From a bacterium (GTDB taxonomy: Bacteria; ARS69), in NCBI GenBank assembly GCA_025774805.1, contig JALGZR010000013.1:1-47518 (forward strand): 47,518 nt of DNA, in the 5' to 3' direction. Shown here in pieces: positions 31,493 through 39,754 of this stretch. The translations under genes and the position numbers were made by a program. A model generated the notes under the pieces. That model saw only the letters and a list, made by a program, of their open reading frames with translations, made no database searches and was not told where the DNA came from. Numbering within the stretch: position 1 is the first letter of the stretch; each line of letters starts with the position of its first letter.

Positions 31493-34216
31493 TCAGTGAC
31501 CGGGGAGCCGATCTCCGCGGTGGGCGCCCTTCGCCCCCGCGATCCGGAGCCCGTAGAGCAAGAGCGCCACGATCACCCCCATCCCGAAGATCGACGCTCC
31601 GGAGTACCAGACGGACGAGTCGAAAGTGAGCGGATAGCCCCCCGCGATCTGATTGCAGAAGAACATCACGAGAAACGGCAAGAGGCCGAAGCGGATCAGA
31701 ACGACCAGCCAGAGCACCCCGACGAGCAGTCCCGCCGTGGCCCCGACCCACTTCGCCTCGTCGGGCGCGAGCACCCACATCAGCGCGCCCACGATCACCA
31801 CGAAGAGGATGTTCGCCACCCTCTGGCTCCGCCCGATGAGACGGAGGAAGAGCAGGAACAGGACGAAGAACATCGAGTTGAAGATCGAAGTGCTGAAGCT
31901 GCCGAGCAGATCGGCGATTCCCTGGGTGGGTCCGAGAAGGACGTTCCAATGCATGGACTCCGGACGGTGGGGGGGCGCCTCCAGAATGCCGCAGAGAATC
32001 GGGGCCACGTTCTGGAGCAGGACGAATCCGAGGAAGGCCACGCCGCCGAACAGGATGTCGCGTCCGACCAGGGGATCGCGGAACCTTCCCATGAGCAGGC
32101 GTGTCCAGGAGACGATCCGGTCGGGCCAGGTCTTCCGCACGTACGGTTCCAGAGCGAGATAGAAGGACCCCAGGAGTGCCCCGGCGAGCAGGCCACCCGC
32201 GGCGACGTGGAAGATCATGTTGATCTCGGTCTGGGTGTTCGCGGCGTGATTCGCCGAGAGAGCCCAGGTGATCATGTACAGAAGGAAGATGAACACCGAG
32301 AGCCGCCTCGCCCCGTGGCGGTCTCCACGCCCGAGGCGAACGTTGCGGATGGCCATGTAGACGGCCCCCACGAGCATGGAGACGATGAAGATCACGAGGA
32401 TCGCCTCGATCACCTCGTCCCGGATCTCATCGTCCTCGGAGGCCATCCGCTCGGCCCGGGTCCAGGGCCCCTGGACCTCGTAGTGGACGGGCCGCCCTCG
32501 GTACGCGGCCGCCTCGACGCGGATCTCCCGATCCGGGTACTCCGGGTCGGGACCCGTCCAGGCGACTCGCTGATCCGCGAAGTGCGGCGGGAGCCACTCC
32601 GGCTCCACCGGCGTGAACCGGGCGACGTCCAGTCCGGCCGCGGCGAAGAGGGCGTCCCAAGTCGGCTCCGCTGCGGGCGCCGCCGTGGAGTCGTGCTGAG
32701 GGGGAACGACGCTCAAGTAAAGAAGACGGCCCGTGGTGTCGAGGAGCACCGAGGCCATGCCGGAGATCGTCGAGGGCGGATCCTCGAGGGAGACGGTCTC
32801 GTCCATGGCCGCGGGATCGAACTGGGTGGGACTCTGTCGGTACCAATACCTCACGCCCGCGGGCCACGCGTCGCGGAGGGTCTCCCACCGTTCGGGGTCG
32901 TCGTTCTCCTCGCTGATGTAGGCCAGCAGACGACGATCGGTCAGGAACCCGTGGGCGGTGTCCTCCGGCGGCTCCTGGAGACCGACCGACTCCAGGATTC
33001 CGCGGGCCCGATCCCGGAGCACCGTGGGAGGCTTCGTGAGCGGATCGAAGTGGTGCAGCGAGCTGCGGACATTGACGGACGCCGCCACGACAATCCCGAG
33101 GACTCCCGCGAGCACGCAGGCCCAGCCTACGGCGGGACGGATCCCCCCCTTTCCTCCCGTCGCGGCCACCATCTCCAGCGACGGGATCTCCCCCGCCGCC
33201 AGCGCCGCCGCGACCGGATCCCCGCCGGGCAAGGCGGCCGCGACGGCCAGAGCGGAGGGGGGACGCGAGTCCGGATCCCGCTCGAGACAGCGGGAGATGA
33301 CCCGCTCCACCGCCGGATCCATGTCGGGGAGGATCGTGGAAGGGCTCTCCGGAACCTCCTCGCGCATGAGCCGGGCGAGCTCGGGAACGCTCTTCGCGTT
33401 AAAGGCCCGCTTCCCTGTGAACATCTCGTAGAGGACGAGGCCGAGTGAATAGAGATCACTCCTCGCGTCGATCCCCTCTCCCGTGAGCTGTTCCGGAGCC
33501 ATGTACGCCGGCGTTCCGGCGCGGATCTCCGCCCCGTCGATCTCGGCGCCGATTCCCGCCAGGCCGAAATCGGTGATCCGCACCCGCCCGCGTCCGTCGA
33601 TCATCACGTTCGTGGGCTTCAGGTCGCGGTGGAGGATTCCCTGGTCGTGGAGACCGGCGAGACCCGCGCAGAGCTGCCGCGCGATGTCGATCCCCTTCTC
33701 CACCGGCATGCGACCGATCCTGCGGAGGAGCAATCCGAGATCCTCGCCGTCGACGAACTCCATGGAGAGGAAGACCCGACCTTCCGCCTCCCCGATGTCG
33801 TAGACGCGGCAGACGTTCGGATGGGCGACCGTGCGCGCGATCCGGACCTCCTGATGGAATCGCTGGCGACGGTCCTCTTGGTCGGTGAGCTCTTCCGGCA
33901 GGAACTTGAGCGCAACCGACTGGCCGAGCGTCAGATCGTCGGCCCGGTAGACCTCGCCCATCCCTCCCCGGCCGAGAAGACCGACGGTTCGATACCGGTT
34001 GAGAATCAGGGTCCCCGGGGCGAAGAGTCCCCCATCCAGCGAAGGCGTGGAGGTCGAGAGGGAGCGATCGGACGGGCCCGAGGAGCCGGACCGGTCGCCG
34101 GGCGGCATCGGAGAGCGCGGCACGGCGACGGTCGGGGATTCGGGCTCCAGTTCCTCGGGGCCGGCCGGTTTCCGGGGGTCGTCCGGATCGGGGGGTCGAA
34201 TCCTACCGGGGGTCAT
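31493..34216 (-). CDS. Membrane serine/threonine protein kinase with polytopic C-terminal region
   Basis: The product is about 907 residues from an ATG with GAGG nine bases upstream. A Pro/Ser-rich tail of about 60 residues comes first. The kinase domain covers about 75-340: LGRGGMGEVY (82-90), Lys104 in VALKFL, HRDLKPTN (196), DFG (216) and AGTPAYMAPEQ. One membrane helix follows (VGWACVLAGVLGIVVAASV). Then come an external-looking region of about 230 residues and six or more hydrophobic helices (AILVIFIVSMLVGAVYMAI onward). Most Hanks-type kinases end after one helix, so the polytopic module is unusual. It may sense a membrane signal. The PPC-domain gene is 11 bases upstream, and the FHA-GAF-PP2C gene is convergent. 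Confidence 0.9.
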   Translation of the reverse strand: MTPGRIRPPDPDDPRKPAGPEELEPESPTVAVPRSPMPPGDRSGSSGPSDRSLSTSTPSLDGGLFAPGTLILNRYRTVGLLGRGGMGEVYRADDLTLGQSVALKFLPEELTDQEDRRQRFHQEVRIARTVAHPNVCRVYDIGEAEGRVFLSMEFVDGEDLGLLLRRIGRMPVEKGIDIARQLCAGLAGLHDQGILHRDLKPTNVMIDGRGRVRITDFGLAGIGAEIDGAEIRAGTPAYMAPEQLTGEGIDARSDLYSLGLVLYEMFTGKRAFNAKSVPELARLMREEVPESPSTILPDMDPAVERVISRCLERDPDSRPPSALAVAAALPGGDPVAAALAAGEIPSLEMVAATGGKGGIRPAVGWACVLAGVLGIVVAASVNVRSSLHHFDPLTKPPTVLRDRARGILESVGLQEPPEDTAHGFLTDRRLLAYISEENDDPERWETLRDAWPAGVRYWYRQSPTQFDPAAMDETVSLEDPPSTISGMASVLLDTTGRLLYLSVVPPQHDSTAAPAAEPTWDALFAAAGLDVARFTPVEPEWLPPHFADQRVAWTGPDPEYPDREIRVEAAAYRGRPVHYEVQGPWTRAERMASEDDEIRDEVIEAILVIFIVSMLVGAVYMAIRNVRLGRGDRHGARRLSVFIFLLYMITWALSANHAANTQTEINMIFHVAAGGLLAGALLGSFYLALEPYVRKTWPDRIVSWTRLLMGRFRDPLVGRDILFGGVAFLGFVLLQNVAPILCGILEAPPHRPESMHWNVLLGPTQGIADLLGSFSTSIFNSMFFVLFLLFLRLIGRSQRVANILFVVIVGALMWVLAPDEAKWVGATAGLLVGVLWLVVLIRFGLLPFLVMFFCNQIAGGYPLTFDSSVWYSGASIFGMGVIVALLLYGLRIAGAKGAHRGDRLPGH

Positions 34217-34227
34217 CGCGCGCGACC

Positions 34228-34647
34228 TCAGAAATCGAGAAGGTGCAGGCCGATCTCCGGGCGCAGCGTTCGCCGTACCGGGCGATCGATCGTCCAGACG
34301 CGGATCTCGGCCGTCACCGAGACCGTTCCCTCGAACAGGTGCCCGCCCCGGGCCACGAAGTCGGGACCGGAGAGCACGACGTGCGTGTGGGCGAAGGGCT
34401 CCCCCTCCCACGTCGCGACGTCGGCGAACAGGCTGAGAAGCTCCCAGGAGCCCGGGAGCTCGGTTCGTTCGTAGATCTTCTTCTCGACGTCGAAGTAACC
34501 GAGTACGACGTCGCGCAGAGCACCGAGCCCTTCGGCGGTCGCGGAGGGGATCTCGTGCTCACGGCAGAACCGGGCGAGGGCATCGGGAAGCCTGTCCCCG
34601 ATGTCCAAACGAAGGAGATGCCCTCCCTCCACTTCGATGGACTGCAC
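34228..34647 (-). CDS. PPC/DUF296 domain protein (PD1-like)
   Basis: The product is about 139 residues from a GTG at 34647 (VQSIEVEGGHLLRLDIGDRL). An ATG 25 codons upstream would force translation through a repeat-like hairpin. The sequence fits the single-domain PPC fold: ALARFCREHEIPSATAEGLG at the start, PFAHTHVVLSGPD (His pair of the metal site) in the middle, and GGHLFEGTVSVTAEI near the end. Plant homologues carry AT-hooks; bacterial single-domain forms are trimers of unknown function. It is tightly linked to the kinase and may be co-translated with it. Confidence 0.82.
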   Translation of the reverse strand: MQSIEVEGGHLLRLDIGDRLPDALARFCREHEIPSATAEGLGALRDVVLGYFDVEKKIYERTELPGSWELLSLFADVATWEGEPFAHTHVVLSGPDFVARGGHLFEGTVSVTAEIRVWTIDRPVRRTLRPEIGLHLLDF

Positions 34648-34651
34648 CGCT

Positions 34652-34676
34652 GCCTCCCTGCGTTCCTCTGCGAGGC
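34652..34676. other. Small hairpin before PPC gene, possibly a decayed family-1 arm
   Basis: GCCTC and GAGGC enclose CCTGCGTTCCTC, which resembles the arm core. It lies just upstream of the PPC gene start. The match is too short to be certain. Confidence 0.25.
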
Positions 34677-34766
34677 TGGAACGATTCTCTCGCCCACGGT
34701 ACCCTCGATGTGAAGGGACCACGACCTCTTTTCGATTTTGGATCGACGTTCGTGACGAGGAATGAC

Positions 34767-35663
34767 GTGAAGACCCTTCTGTCAGGTGCGAGCGGGTTTC
34801 TCGGCGGGGCGGTGCTGCGCGCCCTGACCGCGCTCGAGCCGGAGGCCCCCGGTCGACTCGTCCGGCGGGAAGGTGAGGCCCAGCCGGGCGATGTCGTCTG
34901 GGATCCGGAGCGGGGGATCCGGGATCCGAACGCGTTGGAGGGCGTCGGGGGCGTCATCCATCTCGCCGGAGAGAGCGTGGCGGGCGGTCGCTGGACCGCC
35001 GCCCGGCGGCGGCGCATCCGGGAGAGCCGGGTCACGGGGACGCGGGTCCTCGCGGAAGCGCTGGCGAGCCTCACTGAGCCCCCGGCCGCGATGGTCTGCG
35101 CCTCCGCCGTGGGACTTTACGGCGACCGGGGCGACGTGCTCCTCGACGAGAAGAGCTCCTCCGGGGACGGCTTCCTCGCGGAGGTCGTCCGCGACTGGGA
35201 GGCGGCCGCCGACCCGGCCCGCAACGCGGGCATCCGCGTCGCGCACCTCCGCTTCGGCATGATTCTCGCTCCCGACGGCGGCGCCCTCGCCCGGATGCTC
35301 CCCGTCTTCCGACTCGGCCTCGGAGGTCGACTCGGCGACGGCCGGCAGTACGTCTCCTGGATCGCCCGCTCCGACGCCGTCGCCGCCTGCCTCCACGCCC
35401 TGCGCTCCCCCACCCTCGCCGGCCCGGCCAACGCCGTCGCTCCCGAGCCCGTCACGAATCTCGACTTCACCCGCGCCCTCGGACGCGCCCTCGGTCGCCC
35501 CACCCCCTTCCCCGTTCCCGCCTTCGCCCTCCGCCTCGCCTTCGGCGACATGGCGAATGAAATGCTCCTCGGCGGCCAGCGCGTGCGACCGGCCGCGCTC
35601 CTGGCGGACGGGTTCCGGTTTCGGTACGAGCGTATCGACGAGGCGCTGGGCGCGGAGGAGTAG
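34767..35663 (+). CDS. TIGR01777 family sugar-epimerase-like SDR (YfcH/SDR39U1 type)
   Basis: The product is about 298 residues from a GTG with GAGG six bases upstream. The Rossmann motif is LLSGASGFLGGAVL. IHLAGESVAGGRWTAARRRR and CASAVGLYGDRGD are hallmarks of the TIGR01777 group (atypical extended SDRs, related to E. coli YfcH and human SDR39U1). The Tyr of GLYGDRG takes the catalytic position. Near the C-terminus FGDMANEMLLGGQRVRPAAL and LLADGFRFRY match the family. The reaction is unknown. The 3' half is markedly richer in C-ending codons (runs of GCC and CTC) than the rest of the window. Confidence 0.88.
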   Translation: MKTLLSGASGFLGGAVLRALTALEPEAPGRLVRREGEAQPGDVVWDPERGIRDPNALEGVGGVIHLAGESVAGGRWTAARRRRIRESRVTGTRVLAEALASLTEPPAAMVCASAVGLYGDRGDVLLDEKSSSGDGFLAEVVRDWEAAADPARNAGIRVAHLRFGMILAPDGGALARMLPVFRLGLGGRLGDGRQYVSWIARSDAVAACLHALRSPTLAGPANAVAPEPVTNLDFTRALGRALGRPTPFPVPAFALRLAFGDMANEMLLGGQRVRPAALLADGFRFRYERIDEALGAEE

Positions 35664-35770
35664 GCTGAGGTCGTGTGAGCGCGGCGAGCCCCGGTGACGC
35701 ACGCAGAGCAGTGAGTCGATTACTCTCAGGGAATACTCTCAGGGAATGGTGAATCCACCGTGATCCGGAG

Positions 35771-36058
35771 ATGGCGATGGGTCGAAAGGCGAGGGAGCCG
35801 AAGCGGGTCGTCGCTCGACGGGCGAGGGGCTACAAGGCGGTCCACCGCCCGACCCGGTGGGGCAACCCCTACTCCGTGGACGCTTACGGGCGGGCCAGGG
35901 CGATGCAGCTCTACGAAAAATGGCTCGACCGGAAGCTGAAGGAGGATCCCGAGTTTCTCGAACCGTTGCGAGGATATGACCTGGGATGTTCCTGCGCCCC
36001 GGACCTGGTGTGCCACGCCGACATCATCCTGCGCAAGTTGTACGGAACGGGGTCTTGA
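35771..36058 (+). CDS. DUF4326 domain protein
   Basis: The product is 95 residues. RPTRWGNPYSVDAYGRARAM and LRGYDLGCSCAPDLVCHADI match DUF4326, a small domain common in phages and scattered in bacteria, with a cysteine-containing C-terminal motif (CSCAPDLVCHAD). Its function is unknown; a link to nucleotide or DNA metabolism has been suggested from context. Two ATGs are in frame: 35771 and 35777, the latter with GGAG seven bases upstream, so the true start is probably 35777. A phage-derived origin is possible, but no other phage genes are near. Confidence 0.8.
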   Translation: MAMGRKAREPKRVVARRARGYKAVHRPTRWGNPYSVDAYGRARAMQLYEKWLDRKLKEDPEFLEPLRGYDLGCSCAPDLVCHADIILRKLYGTGS

Positions 36059-36282
36059 AACGACGCGAGCGCGTCACGGTCCTCGTCTGACGAGAGCCGT
36101 GGAGTCGGCGTCACAATGGAAGACGGATCCAGCCGGTCCGCTGCGTCACCGGGGGTTGTCCTGGCGCGAGGCGATCCAATCCCCGGAGAAATGGATACCG
36201 GCCAGATCCGCCACCCGCATGCTAGCAGACCTCAGGACCCAATCCAATGGGGTCGGCAAATCTGTCTAACCCGTAACGTGAC

Positions 36283-36333
36283 AGGGTCTTACGGTCTCCG
36301 GGACCCGTCTGCTTCGGACCGCCTGAAGACCCT
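36283..36333. other. 51-bp imperfect inverted repeat
   Basis: AGGGTCTT pairs with AAGACCCT, and inside it CGGTC pairs with GACCG with offset spacers. It lies in the 530-bp gap after the DUF4326 gene and is more AT-rich than its surroundings. Confidence 0.45.
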
Positions 36334-36376
36334 CTATCGGACCCCCGACTCCCCCTGACCCTACCGACCGCCACTC

Positions 36377-36516
36377 GCGCCGTGAGGATCGGGAGTTTCC
36401 ATCGCGTCGTCGAAAGTCGGTGGAGCCATGGACGGCGGAGCCGACTTTCGCGATCCGAGCGGAGCCGTGACGGCGGAGCGAGGTCAAGCGACGGGGTCAC
36501 CCGCTCCTCACGGCGC
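36377..36516. other. 140-bp nested inverted repeat in a gene-free stretch
   Basis: The outer arms GCGCCGTGAGGA and TCCTCACGGCGC are perfect over 12 bases. An inner perfect hairpin, CGAAAGTCGG with CCGACTTTCG, is at 36411-36450. No convincing coding frame crosses it. It could be a structured RNA, a decayed mobile element, or a third repeat family. The rest of 36059-36588 shows nothing recognisable. Confidence 0.55.
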
Positions 36517-36588
36517 TCGCACGAGCTTCATCGGTTCTGGCGGTGTGAAGTCAGCTGAGTGAGAGTTGGCGTTCGCACGGGTGTCCCC

Positions 36589-37767
36589 TCAGAACATGTC
36601 CGGCATCCAGGGCGCCGGCCCCGCAAAGATGTCTCCGGCCACCCGCAGATCCTCGTGATCCCCCTCGATCATACCGGCGACGCGCAGGGCGGCGGGTGTG
36701 AAGTACCCGGAGTAGAGCGAGGCGAGCCCGTTCGGCCCGGTCTTCAGCCGCCCGTCGCCGCCTTCCGTAACGCGTGCGCGCCCGCCCTCGATCTCGACGA
36801 GGTGCCGCCCCGCGTTCGCGGACAGGAGCTCGTCGTGGACCTCGAGCGAGAGCTCCGCCCTCAACCCCTCCGGAAACGGCCGCTCCTCGATGGCCCTCTT
36901 CACGTCGACGATGCGGAGCATCCAGCCGATGTCCGCCTTGAGCTCGTACGTCTGCTCCGGAAGAAGCATCAGGTTCGGGTCGGCGGGATGGCTGAACCAC
37001 GTCGCGCGGGCCGCCAGGGATGCGTGATCGCCGAGGAAGCGATACAGCCGCCGCACCACCCGAGGTGTCCGACCCACCAGATCGGTGACGTCGAGGTCGT
37101 AGAAGTGCCCCTCCCCGCTCTGCTCGCGGAGGTAGAGGTACCCGTCGACGCCCTCCGGACCCTCCACCAGATATCCGCGGGTGGGCTTTTCCCGCGGTTC
37201 GCGGATGCGCGTCCACTCGACGAGCGACCGCTCGATCCGCCCGTTGCTCTCGGCGGCGTGGGACCGGTAGGTCCGTTCGATCGCGGGAAGGTCCTTCTCT
37301 TCGATCGCGCGGATCGGGAGGTCGCGCTCCCCGAAGGCGAGAGCGGGAACGGGGATCGTGAGGCGATACCGCCCTCCCGCGAGCTCGTACCCCACCCTCC
37401 GGTAGAGCGTCTGCTTGGCCGGGAAGAGGACCGAGATCGGGAGATCGGTCTCGCGCATCTCGCGGAGAGCGGCCTCCATGAGGCGCGTCGCCACTCCGTG
37501 TCCCCGACTCTCGGGGTCGACGGCCACGAGACCCACTCCCCCCATGGGGATCGCCTTTCCTCCCCAGAATTGCCCGAGGTGGTAGAGCAGAAGCCCGGCG
37601 ACGGGACGTCCCTTCTCCCGAACGAGGCGAACCCGGTCGGTCCCGATGCGCTCGAGGGCGCGAATGAGCCGGTCCTCCTCGGCCCGGAACGCCCAGGCGG
37701 CGCTTCGCACGTAGAGGGCGAGCTCGTCTTCTCCGCGGAGGGGTCCGTAGTCGGCTTCGGCGTTCAA
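36589..37767 (-). CDS. Eis-like GNAT N-acetyltransferase
   Basis: The product is about 392 residues, the length of the three-domain Eis family (two GNAT folds plus a sterol-carrier-like domain). I chose the TTG at 37767 because GGGAG lies seven bases upstream. The acetyl-CoA loop is VAVDPESRGHGVATRLMEAA. MGGVGLVAV before it and LFPAKQTLYRRVGYELAGG after it are typical. The C-terminus PWMPDMF keeps the terminal carboxylate placement used as the catalytic base in Eis. Eis enzymes acetylate amines such as aminoglycosides, lysines or polyamines; the substrate here is unknown. Confidence 0.85.
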   Translation of the reverse strand: MNAEADYGPLRGEDELALYVRSAAWAFRAEEDRLIRALERIGTDRVRLVREKGRPVAGLLLYHLGQFWGGKAIPMGGVGLVAVDPESRGHGVATRLMEAALREMRETDLPISVLFPAKQTLYRRVGYELAGGRYRLTIPVPALAFGERDLPIRAIEEKDLPAIERTYRSHAAESNGRIERSLVEWTRIREPREKPTRGYLVEGPEGVDGYLYLREQSGEGHFYDLDVTDLVGRTPRVVRRLYRFLGDHASLAARATWFSHPADPNLMLLPEQTYELKADIGWMLRIVDVKRAIEERPFPEGLRAELSLEVHDELLSANAGRHLVEIEGGRARVTEGGDGRLKTGPNGLASLYSGYFTPAALRVAGMIEGDHEDLRVAGDIFAGPAPWMPDMF

Positions 37768-37930
37768 GAGAGGTCTCCCGTTTCGTGAGGGGGTCGAATC
37801 GAAACGAGAGATTGCTCCGAGGACGGGGGCGGGGCCAGTCAAAACGAGCGTCCGAGACGGGCCGGGCCCGGATGCGGGGCGGAGACGCCGCGACGACGGC
37901 GCCCGATGCGGCTCGGCCGCGTCGCAGAAG

Positions 37931-37953
37931 AGACGGGGGAGAGTCGCGGGCTA
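37931..37953 (-). repeat. Single arm of dispersed inverted repeat (family 1) at spoVG stop
   Basis: The minus strand reads TAGCCCGCGACTCTCCCC, similar to the TAGCCCGCATTTCTCACC arm. Its TAG is the stop codon of the SpoVG gene. The match is diverged. Confidence 0.5.
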
Positions 37954-38307
37954 ATCCCCGTGGCGCTCGCGCAGCTCGTCCTCGTAGGCCTGGATGACGA
38001 CGTCTTCCAGGTACTCCCGAAACTCCTTTCGGATGGGGTGGGCGATGTCCTTGTACTTTCCGTCCCGCTTACGGGTGGCGGGCATGGACACGAAGAGACG
38101 ATCCGGCTTTTCGATGACCTTGAGATCGTGAACGACGAACATCCGGTTCAGCGTGATGGTCGCAAACGCCTTCAGCGCCGTTCTCTCATCGGACCTCTCG
38201 TGGAGTCGAATCTGGACGTCGGTGATCTGGAGGGGTTCGGTCGAGGAGCTGCGTTCCTCGAAGGCCGGGTGCTCATGCATGTAGGAGGGAGTCGGGTGCG
38301 AAGACAT
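37951..38307 (-). CDS. spoVG: SpoVG family regulator
   Basis: The product is 118 residues. The core LQITDVQIRLHE, ALKAFATITLNRMFVVHDLK, RLFVSMPATRKRDGKYKD and IAHPIRKEFREYLEDVVIQA matches SpoVG along its whole length. SpoVG binds DNA and RNA and acts as a site-specific regulator in Firmicutes and spirochaetes; here no sporulation genes are present. An N-terminal extension of about 24 residues precedes the core. The ATG has GAGG upstream. A fair promoter lies at 38383-38411. Confidence 0.92.
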   Translation of the reverse strand: MSSHPTPSYMHEHPAFEERSSSTEPLQITDVQIRLHERSDERTALKAFATITLNRMFVVHDLKVIEKPDRLFVSMPATRKRDGKYKDIAHPIRKEFREYLEDVVIQAYEDELRERHGD

Positions 38308-38382
38308 GAAGACCTCACGAGTTCTCGCGGATTGGGACAGAGAACGTACTTATGATGATCGCTCCGCATCCTCCGACTATGA

Positions 38383-38411
38383 AGTTAACAGATGAATACC
38401 CTACAGATCAA
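38383..38411 (-). promoter_or_regulatory. Candidate sigma-70-type promoter for spoVG
   Basis: On the minus strand TTGATC and TTAACT are 17 bases apart, in the most AT-rich patch of the region. The start would lie roughly 70 bases before the gene. The remainder of the 310-bp gap 38308-38617 shows nothing else recognised. Confidence 0.5.
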
Positions 38412-38617
38412 TCAGCTAATCGTCCTCGGGGAGATTTGGAAGGAATGCACCCCGGCGCGGGTTGGCCTCCGGGTCCGCGCGCGGGAACTCCGGCCCGGAG
38501 TACGGGAAGCCTCTTGACGGGATCGTCACCCGCCGTGATCACATAGTGGAATCGAGGCGCCGCCGGCCGGGCGACGCGCCCCCCGACGAGAGCCGAGCGC
38601 GAGGGAGAGGAGGAGTC

Positions 38618-38950
38618 ATGTCGTCGAACGAGCTCGCCCAGAAGACGTGCGTTCCCTGCCAGGGGGGAGTTCCGCCCCTCACGGAGGAGGAGGCCCGAGA
38701 GCTCCTCACCAGGCTAGATGGTTGGGAGCTGGTGGGTTCCCACCACATCCAAAGGGAGTTCACGTTCCCCGACTTCATCCAGGCGCTGGCGGCGGCCAAC
38801 CGAATCGGCGCACTGGCCGAGGAGCAGGGGCATCATCCGGAGCTTCACCTGGGATGGGGAAGACTGGGGGTCGAGATCTGGACGCACAAGATCGACGGTC
38901 TAACAGAGAGCGATTTTATTCTTGCCGCCAAGATCGACGGCATTATCTGA
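38618..38950 (+). CDS. phhB: 4a-hydroxytetrahydrobiopterin dehydratase (pterin carbinolamine dehydratase)
   Basis: The product is 110 residues. LTEEEARELLTRLDGWELVG and FPDFIQALAAANRIGALAEE lead to the active-site motif QGHHPELHLGWGRLGVEIWT, with the His-His and downstream His of the family. The enzyme dehydrates 4a-hydroxytetrahydropterin, recycling the cofactor for aromatic amino acid hydroxylases. No such hydroxylase is in the window. An N-terminal CVPCQGG motif is common in bacterial members. The ATG has GAGAGGAGGAG upstream. The SRAP gene follows 15 bases later. Confidence 0.92.
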   Translation: MSSNELAQKTCVPCQGGVPPLTEEEARELLTRLDGWELVGSHHIQREFTFPDFIQALAAANRIGALAEEQGHHPELHLGWGRLGVEIWTHKIDGLTESDFILAAKIDGII

Positions 38951-38965
38951 GCGGAGACGCGGAGC

Positions 38966-39652
38966 ATGTGTGGTCGGTTCACGCTCATCACTCGCCGGGA
39001 GGATCTGGCCGCGGATCTCGGCATCCCGGGAACCGCCGTTCCCGTAACGCTGCGCCCGCGCTACAACATCGCCCCTTCCCAGCTCGTCCCGATCCTCCTC
39101 CACGACGGCGGCGTGCGCATGGCCCTCTACCAGTGGGGGCTGATTCCCTCGTGGGCGAAGGATCCGGCGATCGGGAACCGCATGATCAACGCGAGGCAGG
39201 AGACGGTCGCCGAGAAACCGAGCTTTCGCGGGCCGTTTCGGTCGCAGCGCTGTCTGATCATCGCCGACGGCTTCTACGAATGGGCCGCCCCCGAGTCCGG
39301 GGGACCGAGGACCCCGTATTACATTCGTCGAAAGGACGGGAAACCGTTCACGTTCGCGGGCCTCTGGTCGCGGTGGAAGTCTCCCGAGGGAGACGAGATC
39401 CTCACGTGCACGATCATCACCGGCGAGCCCAACGATCTGATCGCGAAGATCCACCGGCGGATGCCCGTGATCCTTCCCCCGGAGAACCGGGAGGCCTGGC
39501 TGAACCCCGAGGAGCAGGACGGGCAGAAGCTCCTGTCCCTCCTGCGTCCCCACGACCCGGAGGCGTTCAAGATGTTCCCCGTGTCCCGGCACGTGAACTC
39601 CCCCGCGCACGACGACCCGGGGTGCATCGAGCCTCTCGAGAAACCGGACTGA
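38966..39652 (+). CDS. SOS response-associated peptidase, SRAP/YedK/HMCES family
   Basis: The product is 228 residues. It begins MCGRFTL; the initiator Met is removed so that Cys2 forms a thiazolidine link to abasic sites in single-stranded DNA. RPRYNIAPSQLVPIL, ALYQWGLIPSWAKDP, NARQETVAEKPSFR (Asn and Glu), CLIIADGFYEWA and IHRRMPVIL (His) complete the active site. It shields abasic sites during replication and is often next to repair genes. It lies 15 bases after phhB, probably on the same transcript. Confidence 0.95.
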   Translation: MCGRFTLITRREDLAADLGIPGTAVPVTLRPRYNIAPSQLVPILLHDGGVRMALYQWGLIPSWAKDPAIGNRMINARQETVAEKPSFRGPFRSQRCLIIADGFYEWAAPESGGPRTPYYIRRKDGKPFTFAGLWSRWKSPEGDEILTCTIITGEPNDLIAKIHRRMPVILPPENREAWLNPEEQDGQKLLSLLRPHDPEAFKMFPVSRHVNSPAHDDPGCIEPLEKPD

Positions 39653-39754
39653 CCCCGACTTGACGGCCCCGCGGTGCCGGGTAGGTTTTCTTTCGCTGCG
39701 CCGTTCTCCTCACCTTCCCCGCTGGACGACGACCGGCTCCCCGCACGGTGCCCG

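Noticed and set aside
38708-38718. CACCAGGCTAG resembling the inner end of a family-1 arm
   Set aside because: It lies inside the phhB coding sequence within a normal reading frame, and the rest of the arm is absent.
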